Both the position numbers and the translations under genes were made by a program. 64,000 bases of DNA, taken from assembly GCA_038373865.1 (NCBI GenBank), contig JAXGGA010002964.1, positions 47,194 to 111,193 on the forward strand, written 5' to 3'. Below, in pieces: positions 1 through 10,113 of this stretch; positions within the stretch are counted from its first letter, which is position 1, and the number at the start of each line of letters is the position of its first letter. Source of the DNA: Uloborus plumipes (taxonomy: Eukaryota; Arthropoda; Arachnida; Araneae; Uloboridae). Below the pieces are notes generated by a model. It ran no database searches. It saw only the letters and a list, made by a program, of their open reading frames with translations, and was not told the DNA's origin.

Positions 1-2278
1 ACGGGTATCGGTTTATATACCATTTTTTTTTTTTTTTTTGAAGTTCTTGTCATGATTTTAACCTACATTTTTTAATGATGCATGTTTTGTGCAATTTATA
101 TCGGGCCTTTTTTTTTTATCCACGAGTGGGGGCAACTGCCTCCCCCCAAGGAAGGGGGGTTCTTGATACAAATCCCAAAATTACAACGGATTTGAGCCAC
201 ATTTGGCACGTAGGTCCTTTCATGCTCAGAATGTCACGCCAGGGTTCTTTCACTCTGCTTACGAGAGGGGGGGGGGGGCTGAGAGTTGCAAGAAAATCTT
301 TTAAGTGGAATACTTACATTATTACTTACAGTTTCTGAAATTTTACGAAATCCGAAAAGGCCTAAATTAAACTTTAAAATCAGATAGGATTAGGATGCGC
401 ACTTCCCAATGCCTTCAGTTTTTGTTCTCTTGCTACTTCCTCGTTGCATTTCCCCCTATTTCGAGAGAGTCAGAAGAGACTTGGCGCGTGCGCAGATTCA
501 ACGGAGGTTTCGCGAAAAAATGTTAGACAGTAATTGGTATTTCCATCTTTGTAGTTCAGTTTCGCAGGAATGATTATTTGTTACAGAATTCCGTTGAATT
601 TCAATTGTTTAAAAGAGCAGTAACTGTGTTAAAAGTCATTGAATAAAAACAACCAGCAGATAGCATTAAAAGTGAAGAAATAAATTTTATTGATAATAAA
701 TGAGACAAGATTTAAGTTATAAGCACATTATAAAATTGGTCTTACCGAAATTCAGAATGTAAACATTCTACTACCAATTTTAATTTTCGCTCTTTAACAG
801 GGTATGAATTTAGATCAAAACGGGCCCAGAAAGTCAACAGCAATTATAGTTTTCTTTCTTTATTAATGATTCGATTTAACATTTCAGAAGGTTTAAGCGC
901 AAAGCAGACGATCTATTCAAAAAAGTCGAAGGGAAAAAATAATACGAAGAATTTCAAATTTATTAAAAAAAACTAACGTATCTCTAAATTGTTTGCAGAT
1001 TTTTTTTTTGTGTGTTTTGATTTCTCAATATTGACCTTGCTTGTAGTTTAAACGTTGTACTTAAATAGATATAGTAATTCTAAATGTGTGACAAAGTTAT
1101 TTTCAAGTTTGTAGCTTTTAACAAACATTTAACAAAAAGGGTTCTGTATAGTAGAGATATAAAATAGTTCTAAAAGTATTTAATCAACAAATTAGGTAAA
1201 CGTTACTGTTTTCAATTTAATAGCAATTTTTTTAAATATAAAAGCATAGAAGCTGATAAACAAAACTAATAAAAAATAATTAGATTCACTTATTTTTCGA
1301 CTGTAGAATTTAAAGCGGTTAATTATGCACTGAAGTCATGATGCTTAGTTTTACCAAAAATATTTTTATACATTCTTTTTGAATTAGCTGTAATGATAGA
1401 ATGTATACTGTATGAAATCTAGGAAATTTTAGTATATTAAAAAATTGCAAGTTTTCTCGAAGAAAAAAATTGTTCTAAGGATTTTTAGATACATTTATTT
1501 TATTTGAAATGTGAAACATTTTGTCAACTGATACTTTCTATCGCTGTTTCATTTCAGAGCGATATTAAATCAAATTTTAATTCCTAATGATTTGACGCTA
1601 GGTTACATAATACTATTCTTCTTATTCTAAAAAAGGAACCCTTCATAAAGTACTTGTGCACAAACAATTTATACTTAATAACGAACAATTAAAACGAGTG
1701 TCACTTCAAAAAAAAAACGAAATTACGGTTTTCTTAATTGGTTTTAAAAAAGTACTATCCATAATTTGCACCAATTCCGCTCGGCGAACTCTGATTATCA
1801 AAGATGTGCCCCTTTCAAACTCAAGTTTCCCTTCACAATCGGCAGAATCTGGAGAATGATAAGGGCATAAGTTGCTTTTTAGCTGCGACTGTTAACACTA
1901 GAAAAAATTGGGTCGGTTTCTCATGTAAGGTGTACTAAGGTACGCTATTTAAACATGTTTCCAAAAAAATGCATTTTTGAGATGTGCCCCTTTCATTCTG
2001 GATGTGCGATATCTCGGTCAATTATTGTCGTAGAAGAGTGATTTTTTTTTAGTTTTAAACGTTACAGTGTCAAGAATGTTTTACTAAATATGATTGATAG
2101 GACTGGGAGGCTGTATAAAAATCTAAATTTCGTAACTCTTTCAAAATATGATTTTTTGAAAAACATTGAATAGACCCAAAATTCCTTTCCAAATTTAGAG
2201 ATTTTTTCCTAAATGAACTATATGCTTATCTCTAACGGTTAAGAAATTAACTATTGGTCCACGATAGGAGTGGACACC

Positions 2279-2280
<2 letters not shown>
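1..2280. other. 5' flank, no gene recognised
   Basis: AT-rich sequence with poly-T tracts and a 12-nt G run near 270-281. Short open frames here have no recognisable domain or splice context. The last part, ending in GTGGACACCCTGTATA at about 2269-2284, resembles the terminal inverted repeat of a Tc1/mariner element, but I could not find its partner, so it is probably a truncated relic. Confidence 0.5.
484..493. promoter_or_regulatory. NRF-1-like GC-rich palindrome (weak)
   Basis: The 10-mer GCGCGTGCGC differs by one base from the NRF-1 palindrome GCGCATGCGC. It sits in a local GC-rich island (about 430-530) in otherwise AT-rich DNA, as in many housekeeping promoters. It could mark an upstream first exon of the WAPL-like gene or a leftward gene outside the window, but no transcript evidence is visible. 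Confidence 0.15.

Positions 2281-2331
<51 letters not shown>
2281..2331. repeat. (AT)n microsatellite
   Basis: About 25 uninterrupted AT dinucleotides. It abuts the terminal-repeat-like motif ACACCCTGTATA, a common place for microsatellite growth. Confidence 0.97.
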
Positions 2332-2338
<7 letters not shown>

Positions 2339-2371
2339 GGAACTTTTTCTGCACTAAAAGAATACACAAAT

Positions 2372-2627
2372 GAATCGTTTATTTCGAAAAGGTAACATCT
2401 CTATTTTGATCTCCTCTGTCTCTTTAGAGAATTAAACAGCGCACGGTTACATTTTTGAATGTCATAATCAATGCTTATTTGGTAAATTATTGCAGTAATT
2501 GTGTACTTAACTAAAGGCATTTTTTCATTGATTATGACATTCAAAAATATAACCGTGCGCTGTTTAATTTTCTAAAGAGACAGAGGAGATCAAAATAGAG
2601 ATGTTACCTTTTCGAAATAAACGATTC
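2372..2627. repeat. Near-perfect palindrome, 102-bp arms
   Basis: Arms at 2372-2473 and 2526-2627 are reverse complements about a symmetry point near 2499.5, with only about two mismatches seen and a 52-nt loop. No flanking target duplication was resolved. It could be a foldback MITE or an inverted duplication. If transcribed it would form a hairpin RNA of about 100 bp. Confidence 0.9.
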
Positions 2628-3559
2628 AAATATAGTTTCACACACCCACTGCATGTTTTCATTGTTTAAAAAAAAATTAATTAATAAATACACGTCGAAA
2701 GATCATCAGGCAAAGCGATCTTGGAGATTACGGTAAAACTGTTTGTTGGACCATTTACTCATTGATTGCGTTATATAAACGATTTGAATTTGACACAAAA
2801 TAAATTTTAGTCATGTACTTTTTTTAAATTCAACTATTGAAAAATCTACTATTTTAGTTTGAGCTTCTAAAATTTAATATTCTTTATATTCTAACGCTTT
2901 ACGAAATAAATGTTTCGGGATATTAAAAAAAAACCTACTGCTCAAAAAATAGAATGAAAATTGAGAATAATCATTTTGAAAAAGAATGAAAATATAATGT
3001 TATGTGTGAAAGAGTTTTTCGACATTTGGAAGTATTTTTTGGAGGGGGGGGGGGGCCTTTTTTCCGCGAAACTTAATTTTTCTAAATTATATTTGTCTTT
3101 AAAACATCACTGCTGGAGTTAACTATTGAACGTTACTGCATTAGGCGTTCAGAAGACATTTGCACGAGGGCGCCGATCAGGCTTGGCGCGGCCCTGTTAA
3201 TAAGAACTTAAATGCTAGATCAATAACAACATACTTAATCCGACACCTTGCTCTTTGAACTTATTCCTATGGTATTTCTTTGTTTTAAAAAGTTGTGCTA
3301 AAATACATTTCGGAATATATACGGGCGGAACTAAACTTTTTGAAACATAATATTCCTATTTGTTTCTGTCCGACTTCTGAAAATTCTAGTTGAATGTTTG
3401 AAGGAATTAGTGGATGTTTGAAAATATTTTAGTTAAGTTGCCATATTAAAAATATTTATGGTAGCTTTTGCTTCAGCAGTGCTCAATTTGCCAGTTCCCT
3501 AGAGTCAGGGAGGGTGGGGGACTGTTAAAATATTTTTTTTTTTTGTTTAACTCTTTTTC
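2628..3559. other. Intergenic, no gene recognised
   Basis: AT-rich sequence with an interrupted G run at about 3043-3056 and a short GC-rich segment around 3165-3195. I see no coding exon or complete element. Confidence 0.5.
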
Positions 3560-3725
3560 CTTTTGGTCAGAGGCGGATCAAGTGAAGTGGGGGCCCCAAG
3601 CGGTAAAAGTTTTGGGGGGGGGGGCCTCCACCCCACTCTAAAAAATGGGGGAGAAAAAAATCCCCCCTCCCCCACCCCCGAGAAAAAACCCAGTACAGTT
3701 TACCAATATTTTTTATTTACATACC

Positions 3726-3818
3726 TCATATAAATTTTCGTCTAGATTTAATTGCAGCAAAATCATTAATAATGTTTTCCGTGTTGACGCAGTTCAACAG
3801 TTCCTGTTCAATATACAG
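3726..3818 (-). pseudogene. hAT transposase, extreme C-terminus
   Basis: On the minus strand this encodes the tail of the hAT dimerisation (hATC) domain, with IINDFA followed by a basic KSRRKF end and a TGA stop at 3726-3728. It continues directly the transposase frame that breaks off at 6498-6505. The break is the target site of the inserted element, and its ATATACAG duplication contributes codons to both halves. It resembles ZMYM1-like hAT transposases. Confidence 0.8.
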
Positions 3819-6497
3819 TAGGGTGGAGTGAAAAAAACAAATTTTTGATTTTCGCAAACGGGTACGTTTCATTTACTGTGAATGAGGATAAGTAACAATT
3901 CTGTGAAATATTTCACTTTTGTGACGTTATCTTTAGTCTGCGCATTTGGCCTAAAGTTTTGAAATTTTTGATTTTTTTTAGATTTTTCAAATTTTTTAAA
4001 AAAATATTGCAAATGATAAAACTAGTGACGGGTGGTTATTAAATGGAAGAAAAAGGTTTGAAATATACAAGGAATTTTTTAAAACCATTTTAGATTATGA
4101 TTTCAGTCTGCGCATTAAGTCCAAAGGTCATGAAAATTTCCGATATTTTCAACATTTTAAAACTCAGTATTTCCTTTCAATATTCACTTGAAGTGTCTTC
4201 AAATCTGTTTTTATTCATTTTGTTATTACTCTAAACCGTGCAACTCTTCGCTAGTTCACTTGGAACTAACCAGGATTCACCACGAGGAGGTGACCGCATT
4301 TCCAGTCCTACACGTGAGCCTTTCATTCCAATCAATGCGAGAACGTATTTACATTTCTTAGATACGTCTTTAACAGTTAACCTTTTATTTGTGTCGTAAA
4401 TCGATCAAATATTTCTGTCAGATACCCTCGTTTTTACTAAACTTTTTCTTTTCCTGTGATTACATACCAATTTTGAAGAGCTTGTGACCTATTTGAGTGT
4501 TCTTTCAACTGATCGAGTCTTGAATGGAAATTTAAAAAGCGCATTCAGAAACCATACTTAAATTCTCAGCTTCCAGTAATCTTTGTAAATATTGTGTTGT
4601 TGAATTACCTGTAAAAGGTGGCTTTGTAATTTCCACATCATGACAAGAAATCATATCGATGTATTCTGACTTTTGATTTATGTATGTAATGTATGAAAAT
4701 AGATTTTTATCAATTTTTGGGATCTGAAGCGTTTTCACTTGTTTACTTGTTTGTTTTCCACGATTTAAAACAAGTTTCTTTATATGCGCTCTCTTATGAA
4801 CTAACTAGATTATTATCCAGCGTTGCCCAGGTGCTTATAATACAACATAGCTCTAAAAAAATATTTGAATTAATTCTATCCACATGGGAATCTGAAAACT
4901 TATTTCATGCAAAAATAAAATAGGCGAGCATTAAATTGATAATTCATTGTTAATCGTAATCTTTGTTGGAAAACACTCCTATTTAAATGTGTTACATTTT
5001 ATCAATTTGTATGCTTAAAGGCTTATCTCTATTACTTTATCTATTCAAAATTGAAAGAAAATGGCCATTTGAGACAAAAAATTTAAATTTTGAGCTTTTT
5101 AGATTTTTTTATAATTTCAAAACCCCGCCTATGGGAATTTTAGTGCATCAAGGAACCTCTGTACCAAGTTTGTAAAACATCCGACGAAACTGTGGATTTG
5201 TATAAGGAACAAACATACATACATCCATTTTTATATGTATAGATATCGATAACAGTATATTTCTAGGGTGCAAATTATACATTATTTTGAATGGATGTGA
5301 ATACAATTTTCTACTTTTTCCCTGAGAGATAAGTGTGACTCTTTATAATCCCACACAAATTCATATCTAAATTAGTAACGTCTGCGCTTCATCCTAAAAG
5401 AGCAAGGACACTTTTACCCCGAAAGTTATGAACTCCTTTAAAAATTACAGTCTAAAGATTATGTTTGCTGTAGTTAACCATCTGGCTTTAGAAAGCTTTC
5501 TTGGAATTGTTTCACAATTTTTTTTTTGAAATTTTCCCAGTCTAAACTATCTTGCTCATCTCATGAAGTTACTGTTGCTCAGTACTTAAATCATTTTTGT
5601 TGTCAAAATCGGTCTGATCAATGACAAATTCTATAAGTTCATATTGAACTGATTTGAAATTATAACATGTTGTTTGGCTTCGTCCGACAGCCCCCCCCCC
5701 CCCAAAAAAAAAAACACTTTAGTCCACTGGTCGGTCCATCTAGCTTTTGCAAAATAAGCCGCAAATTAAGTTCATTTAAATGTAATTGGCAAATATCTCA
5801 TTACAGAGGTCTACCAAGTTTTTCTTTCAGTTTCAGTATTACACCTTTGTATTTTCCTGTCTTTGTAGTGCATCCATCAAAACCAATGCAATCAATTTCC
5901 TAATCAAAGAAACAATTTATTGTTCCTGACTTGTCTAAGAAATGTAAATGTGTGCTCTCATTGGTTGGAAGCATGGGGAGCGCCGGTGGTACCCAAAATG
6001 CGTCCACTTCCTCGTGGTGAGTCCTGGGTACTTTCAATGAGCAAGCAAAGAGTTGAGTAGTTCAAAGAAACAACAAAATGATTAAGAAAATGTTTTGAAG
6101 GCACTTTAAGTAAATATTGAGAAGAAATATCAAATTATAAAATTTCTGCTTAATATTGAAAATATCGGAAATTTCGGAAATTTTTATGAACTTTGGGCTT
6201 AATGCGCAGACTGAAATCATAATCTAAAATGGTTTTAAAAAATTCCTTGTATATTTCAAACCTTTTTCTTCCATTTAATAACCACCCGTCACTAGTTTTA
6301 TCATTTGCAATATTTAAAAAAAAATTTGAAAAATCTAAAAAAAATCAAAAATTTCAAAACTTTAGGTCAAATGCGCAGACTAAAGATGACGTCGCAAAAG
6401 TGAAATATTTTACAGAATTGTTACTTATCCTCATTCACAGTAAATGAAAGGAACCCGTTAACGAAAATCAAAAATTCATTTTTTTCGCTCCACCCTA
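3819..6497. mobile_element. Non-autonomous hAT element with ~560-bp inverted repeats
   Basis: It begins TAGGGTGGAG and ends CTCCACCCTA, flanked by a perfect 8-bp duplication, ATATACAG, at 3811-3818 and 6498-6505. That matches the hAT target preference nTnnnnAn. The termini are long imperfect inverted repeats, roughly 3819-4375 and 5930-6497, recognisable throughout, for example the CACCACGAGGA block near 4278 and its complement near 6010. The core 4376-5929 has no recognisable transposase and contains a Helitron copy. It landed inside the transposase of the outer hAT element. Confidence 0.88.
4805..5243 (-). mobile_element. Helitron-like non-autonomous element (439 bp)
   Basis: Read on the minus strand it begins TCTATACATATAAAAATGG and ends with a degenerate GC hairpin followed by CTAG, lying between A and T as expected for Helitron insertion. 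It is homologous along its length to the copy at 35286-35716 (shared internal blocks include CTCCTATTTAAATGTGTTA and CAAAACCCCGCCTATG). It carries no Rep/helicase coding sequence. Confidence 0.65.
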
Positions 6498-6505
6498 ATA
6501 TACAG

Positions 6506-7015
6506 TATGGCTAAGTTGTTACGACTCTCTTCTCCCATTTTACTACATAAATAATTTTTTACTCTTTTTGAAACAGAAAATGATCTTTCATCTGATGCAT
6601 TTGACATGGGTATTTTCAAACATATTTTCAACAGTGTCTCCATGTTCAGAAATGTGCAAGACATCCCTCTAGCAGCTTGATAAATATTGAGAGACTTAAA
6701 TTGTCTGAATTTTCAGATGTTCTTTTGAATGAGTCCTCATTTTCTTTCAGAAACATAACAAAATGATCAAATTCATCTTCTAAAGTGCAAGCATCAATGT
6801 CATTGCTATACATGTTCTTTAAACGCTTAAGTGATTCTTTTTTTTTTCCAGTGATGTGTTTCGCTCAAAAAAGATTTGAAATGGTTCAAGCACAACATCA
6901 TATTTTTTAGCTCTTAGTGATAGCTGTGCTTTTGCACTGTCACATATGACAAGCAAAGAATTCACTTTGAAATGGTTTCTTTTAGAAAACTCGTGACTAT
7001 ATTTATTAATCTAGT
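6506..7015 (-). pseudogene. hAT transposase C-terminal (hATC) fragment
   Basis: The minus strand encodes a diagnostic hATC motif: IPMSNASDERSFS, then VKNYLCSKM and NNLAILY. Upstream there are transposase-like stretches such as SLKRLKNMYSNDIDA. hATC mediates dimerisation of hAT transposases. Frameshifts and the missing N-terminal and catalytic regions show that it is dead. The last codons are cut by the 3819-6497 insertion, and the C-terminus resumes at 3818. Confidence 0.8.
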
Positions 7016-7132
7016 AACGGCTGTAAAAGAAAAAAAAAAAAACAAACGGTAGTTTAGTTGGTTGCTAAAAGCTATAGCCATTGTATTGGAGCTTTAGAAT
7101 CCAGTCAAACTTTGGGGCCCTATAGCATAATA

Positions 7133-7521
7133 CAGTAGAGAACCAATTATCCGGGATGTTTGGGACCACAGCTATCCCGGATAAACTGAATTTCCCCGTT
7201 TTCTGTATCGCTACGAAGCGATATTTGCCAATTGTTTATAAAACCCAAGTTACTATAACAAATAGTAATGCATCTTAAAATCTGAAGAGAAAACAATCCA
7301 GAAGTGCTTAGGTATTACAATATTAAAAATTTCTGAGCTATATGGTATTTATAAAGAAACCGTTCATATTCATTTAGGTATTTCAAAAGGAAAAAAAAAC
7401 TTTTCATTTTTTAGAAATTGCCGAAAATGCATATTTTAAAAAGTGGCAGAAAAATCGACAAAATGTTGCCGGTTTTCTGGTTTCCAGGTATTTTGGTTCC
7501 TGGATTAAAGGTTCTGTACTG
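7133..7521. mobile_element. pogo/Tigger-like MITE
   Basis: The terminal inverted repeats CAGTAGAGAACCAATTATCC and (reverse complement of the right end) CAGTACAGAACCTTTAATCC are flanked by TA on both sides (7131-7132, 7522-7523). At 389 bp with no coding capacity, it is a deletion derivative of an IS630-Tc1-mariner superfamily element. It sits inside the outer hAT element. Confidence 0.7.
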
Positions 7522-7878
7522 TATCGTAATTTAAAACAACGGTAAACGAAATTGGGGGCCCGAAAGCCGGTCCACATAGACCTATTGATATACATCCAGT
7601 CGAGCGTAGGTCATCGTCTTTTAAAATACTTATGAAACAAATTTGGGGCCCCCAGAGCGGGGCCCCTAGGTTGGACCTTATTTGCATATTGGTATATATT
7701 AGTCCCCGGCTGCAAAAAAGCTTGTTTGTTTAGCTACAGATTGCAGTTATATCTAAAACCAGTGCGTTTGAATTTTAGATTCTAGGAGAATTTTAGGGCC
7801 CCATAGCACATCACGGGTCGACGGGGCCTCACGCGTCCGCTTAGTCCGCGTACCGTTAGACCCGCCTCTGCTTTTGGT

Positions 7879-8140
7879 TATGTATTTGATGATTTCGTTT
7901 TGGCTAAATTATTTTTGTTGTGCAGCTTGAAAATAGTTTTACAGATGCTGACTAATGAAATTGTTAAGATGCATTTAAATTTTTTAATAACTCATTTAAT
8001 TGCTTGAAACTTGGACTTTTTAATATAAAATCACATTATAAATTTGGGCTGTAAGGGACCTGTCAATGAAATATGTTCTTAGTGTCCTTAGTTTTTCACG
8101 TGTTTTTTTTTTCCCTAGAGGTGGGAAAAGTTTTTAAATA
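7879..8140. other. Spacer between two transposons
   Basis: AT-rich sequence with no recognisable feature. Confidence 0.4.
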
Positions 8141-8142
8141 TA

Positions 8143-9050
8143 CAGTCGACACGCAATGTAAGGACCATCTCCGTTCCACAGAAAAGGTCTTTAATGGGTG
8201 GTTGCTATATAGGAGGTTGAATTTTTGTTTAATATTCATGGGCATCATGCATGCTCAATACTTTTACTAAATTTTATAAATTTTTAAAATATTTCAACTA
8301 AGTACTCAATTCAAACAATTTTTTTTTCATTGGAATTAAAAAAATATATTAGTGAAAAATACAATAAAAAACTTTTAAGTAGATTTTAAATTAGAAAATA
8401 AAGAAAGAAAAAGTATTGCATACTTACAAATTATTTATTTTCTGGAAAAAAAAAAAAAAACAATTAGGTTTTTGCCTTCTTAACCCAGCTTTCATTTCAG
8501 TTATAGATGATAAATAGTGTCCAGTATTTTTTGCTTCACAAAAATATTTAAAAATCTTAATATTAAAAATCTTAATAGGATTAGAAACATTTTTAATACT
8601 AGGAGCTATTGTTACACTCTTAATTCATCTCCCTTTTTCATCTGAAGATGATATATACATTTCTTCCTTGACCTGTTAAAGTTGCTCCAAACACTGAAGA
8701 CTTATACACTTTGTTGATAAACATCAATTGTGGTCATTTCAAGTTAAAATTTGAAAACATGTTCTATTTGGCAAAATTCCGAAAATAGTGTCCGCTTTAT
8801 TTGGTCCCTATGTTGGATTAGACGATACAGAAAGGTCGTTTCATCGAAAGAAAATTACCATAAGACCCAGGTAGCACAAATAAGCTTTAAACGTTTTATA
8901 AACGTTTTTAAGCGGTTATTACAACGTTAATAACCATTTTACAACCTTTAAAAAACAAAGTGTGCTACTTGGGGAGTATATAGGGATAAAGTTTCGACTT
9001 TCCCCCACTGGTCGTTATGATGGGATGGTCTTTATAACGAGCGTCGACTG
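8143..9050. mobile_element. pogo-like TIR element (908 bp)
   Basis: The inverted ends CAGTCGACACGCAATGTAAG and (reverse complement of the right end) CAGTCGACGCTCGTTATAAA are flanked by TA duplications at 8141-8142 and 9051-9052. No transposase is readable. The same terminal family occurs at 12715-12983. A smaller MITE (8866-8973) is inserted near its right end. Confidence 0.7.
8866..8973. mobile_element. Small MITE with CCCARGTAGCA ends
   Basis: This 108-bp element has ends CCCAGGTAGCACA and TGTGCTACTTGGG, and internal AACGTT-rich inverted motifs. The terminal motif is shared with the larger element at 55478-55885. Confidence 0.6.
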
Positions 9051-9052
9051 TA

Positions 9053-9665
9053 CTATTGAATATCTGTGAGTGCTGAGGAGTTAGAAACCATTCATATAAG
9101 AGGGATGTCCCCCCAGAAGGGTTTTATGGTATTTTATAGTACCGTTGCTTCAGTTTATGAGGAGAAAAAAATCTAATTTCAAAATTTCTTCTAAACTTCT
9201 TGTAACATTTGCTGAGCTAAAGTTATTGAAAATTTAGTGAAGTCAAACCTTGCTTACACAAAATTGCTCAATATAGAATATGGCTTTATGAGTTAGCAAT
9301 CACATAATAAGTTATTGTATGAGATATGAAATTTAGTTAACAAACTGTTTATGAACCAGTAAATTTTTATGTTGACAAGGTTCGATTGTATCTTGATTAG
9401 AAAGTTTTTCATGGAAGTTGAGAATTTGTAATTAAAATTTCTGATCAGGCCTATTATTTCCCATTTTTCCCGGGGGCTAGGGTAGTGTAATTCACAAACT
9501 CTATGAGAATTGTACCAAAAAACAGCAAAAACATGCTCACTTATATGTAAATACATTAGTTTCCCATAGGATTGATTTCCTTTTGATTCTATTTTTTTTT
9601 CTTTCTTTAAGGCATTTTTAAAATCTATGTTATTCTTATTTTATCATATTCTATCTTAATTACAG
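9053..9665. other. Upstream of coding exon 1; intron-like 3' end
   Basis: There is no clear coding sequence. The last 80 bases form a pyrimidine-rich tract ending TTAATTACAG at 9665, a good splice acceptor. An upstream exon, untranslated or coding, is therefore likely, but I could not place it. Confidence 0.5.
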
Positions 9666-9675
9666 ATATTTCTCA

Positions 9676-10113
9676 ATGGAAAAATCTGGTACTAATAAAA
9701 AGAAGATTGTTGATGAATCTTCTAAACAGGCAGCTTTGAATGTTTCAGAGGAACCTAGTCTGACATCTACTTCAGAAATTGTTGAAACAGATACTTTGCT
9801 TAGCCTTGTTGAAGATAAGATAAAAGCTACTGAAATTGAAACTAAAGTTCGAAAAAGGAATAGGTATGACATTTTCAAATCGAAGAATCGAAACCCGAAT
9901 GCTACTTCTAAAAATACCTCCTCAAGTTCTAATGCTCCAGTTGATGACATAATCACACTTTTTAAAACTATTGAAAATGCGGAAATTAATTGCAAAATTC
10001 AGAAAGTAATGAAGCCTTCAAAATCTTCTTCAGAAGATCAAGCTACAACATCGAAAGCAGATGAGAATTCTACTACTGAAGATGTTGTTGAAAATGAGAT
10101 TCAGCTGGATATG
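9676..10113 (+). CDS. WAPL-like: WAPL-like coding exon 1 (residues 1-146)
   Basis: The exon follows an acceptor at 9665. The first Met is at 9676, but the frame is open back to the acceptor (Tyr-Phe-Ser before Met), so this may be an internal coding exon. It ends at the donor ATG|GTAATT in phase 0. It encodes a hydrophilic, probably disordered region with acidic Ser/Glu stretches and one basic patch (residues ~55-75) that could be a nuclear localisation signal. Confidence 0.8.

Larger units (their letters stand above)
3568..7870 (-). mobile_element. hAT transposon relic with nested insertions
   Basis: The ends are inverted (CAGAGGCGGATC on the left, GACCCGCCTCTG on the right) and are flanked by a perfect 8-bp duplication, CTTTTGGT, at 3560-3567 and 7871-7878. 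Eight-bp duplications and CAGNGGCGG-type ends are typical of hAT elements. The element carries the C-terminal part of an hAT transposase on the minus strand. It was later hit by a 2.68-kb long-TIR hAT element (3819-6497) and a pogo-like MITE (7133-7521). Without those insertions it is about 1.2 kb, so it was already internally deleted. Confidence 0.85.

Noticed and set aside
75..338. Open frame of 87 codons near the left edge
   Set aside because: It runs through homopolymers and has no recognisable motif.
9660..9995. Minus-strand open frame of 111 codons opposite exon 1
   Set aside because: It is the antisense shadow of coding exon 1, with no domain or splice context.
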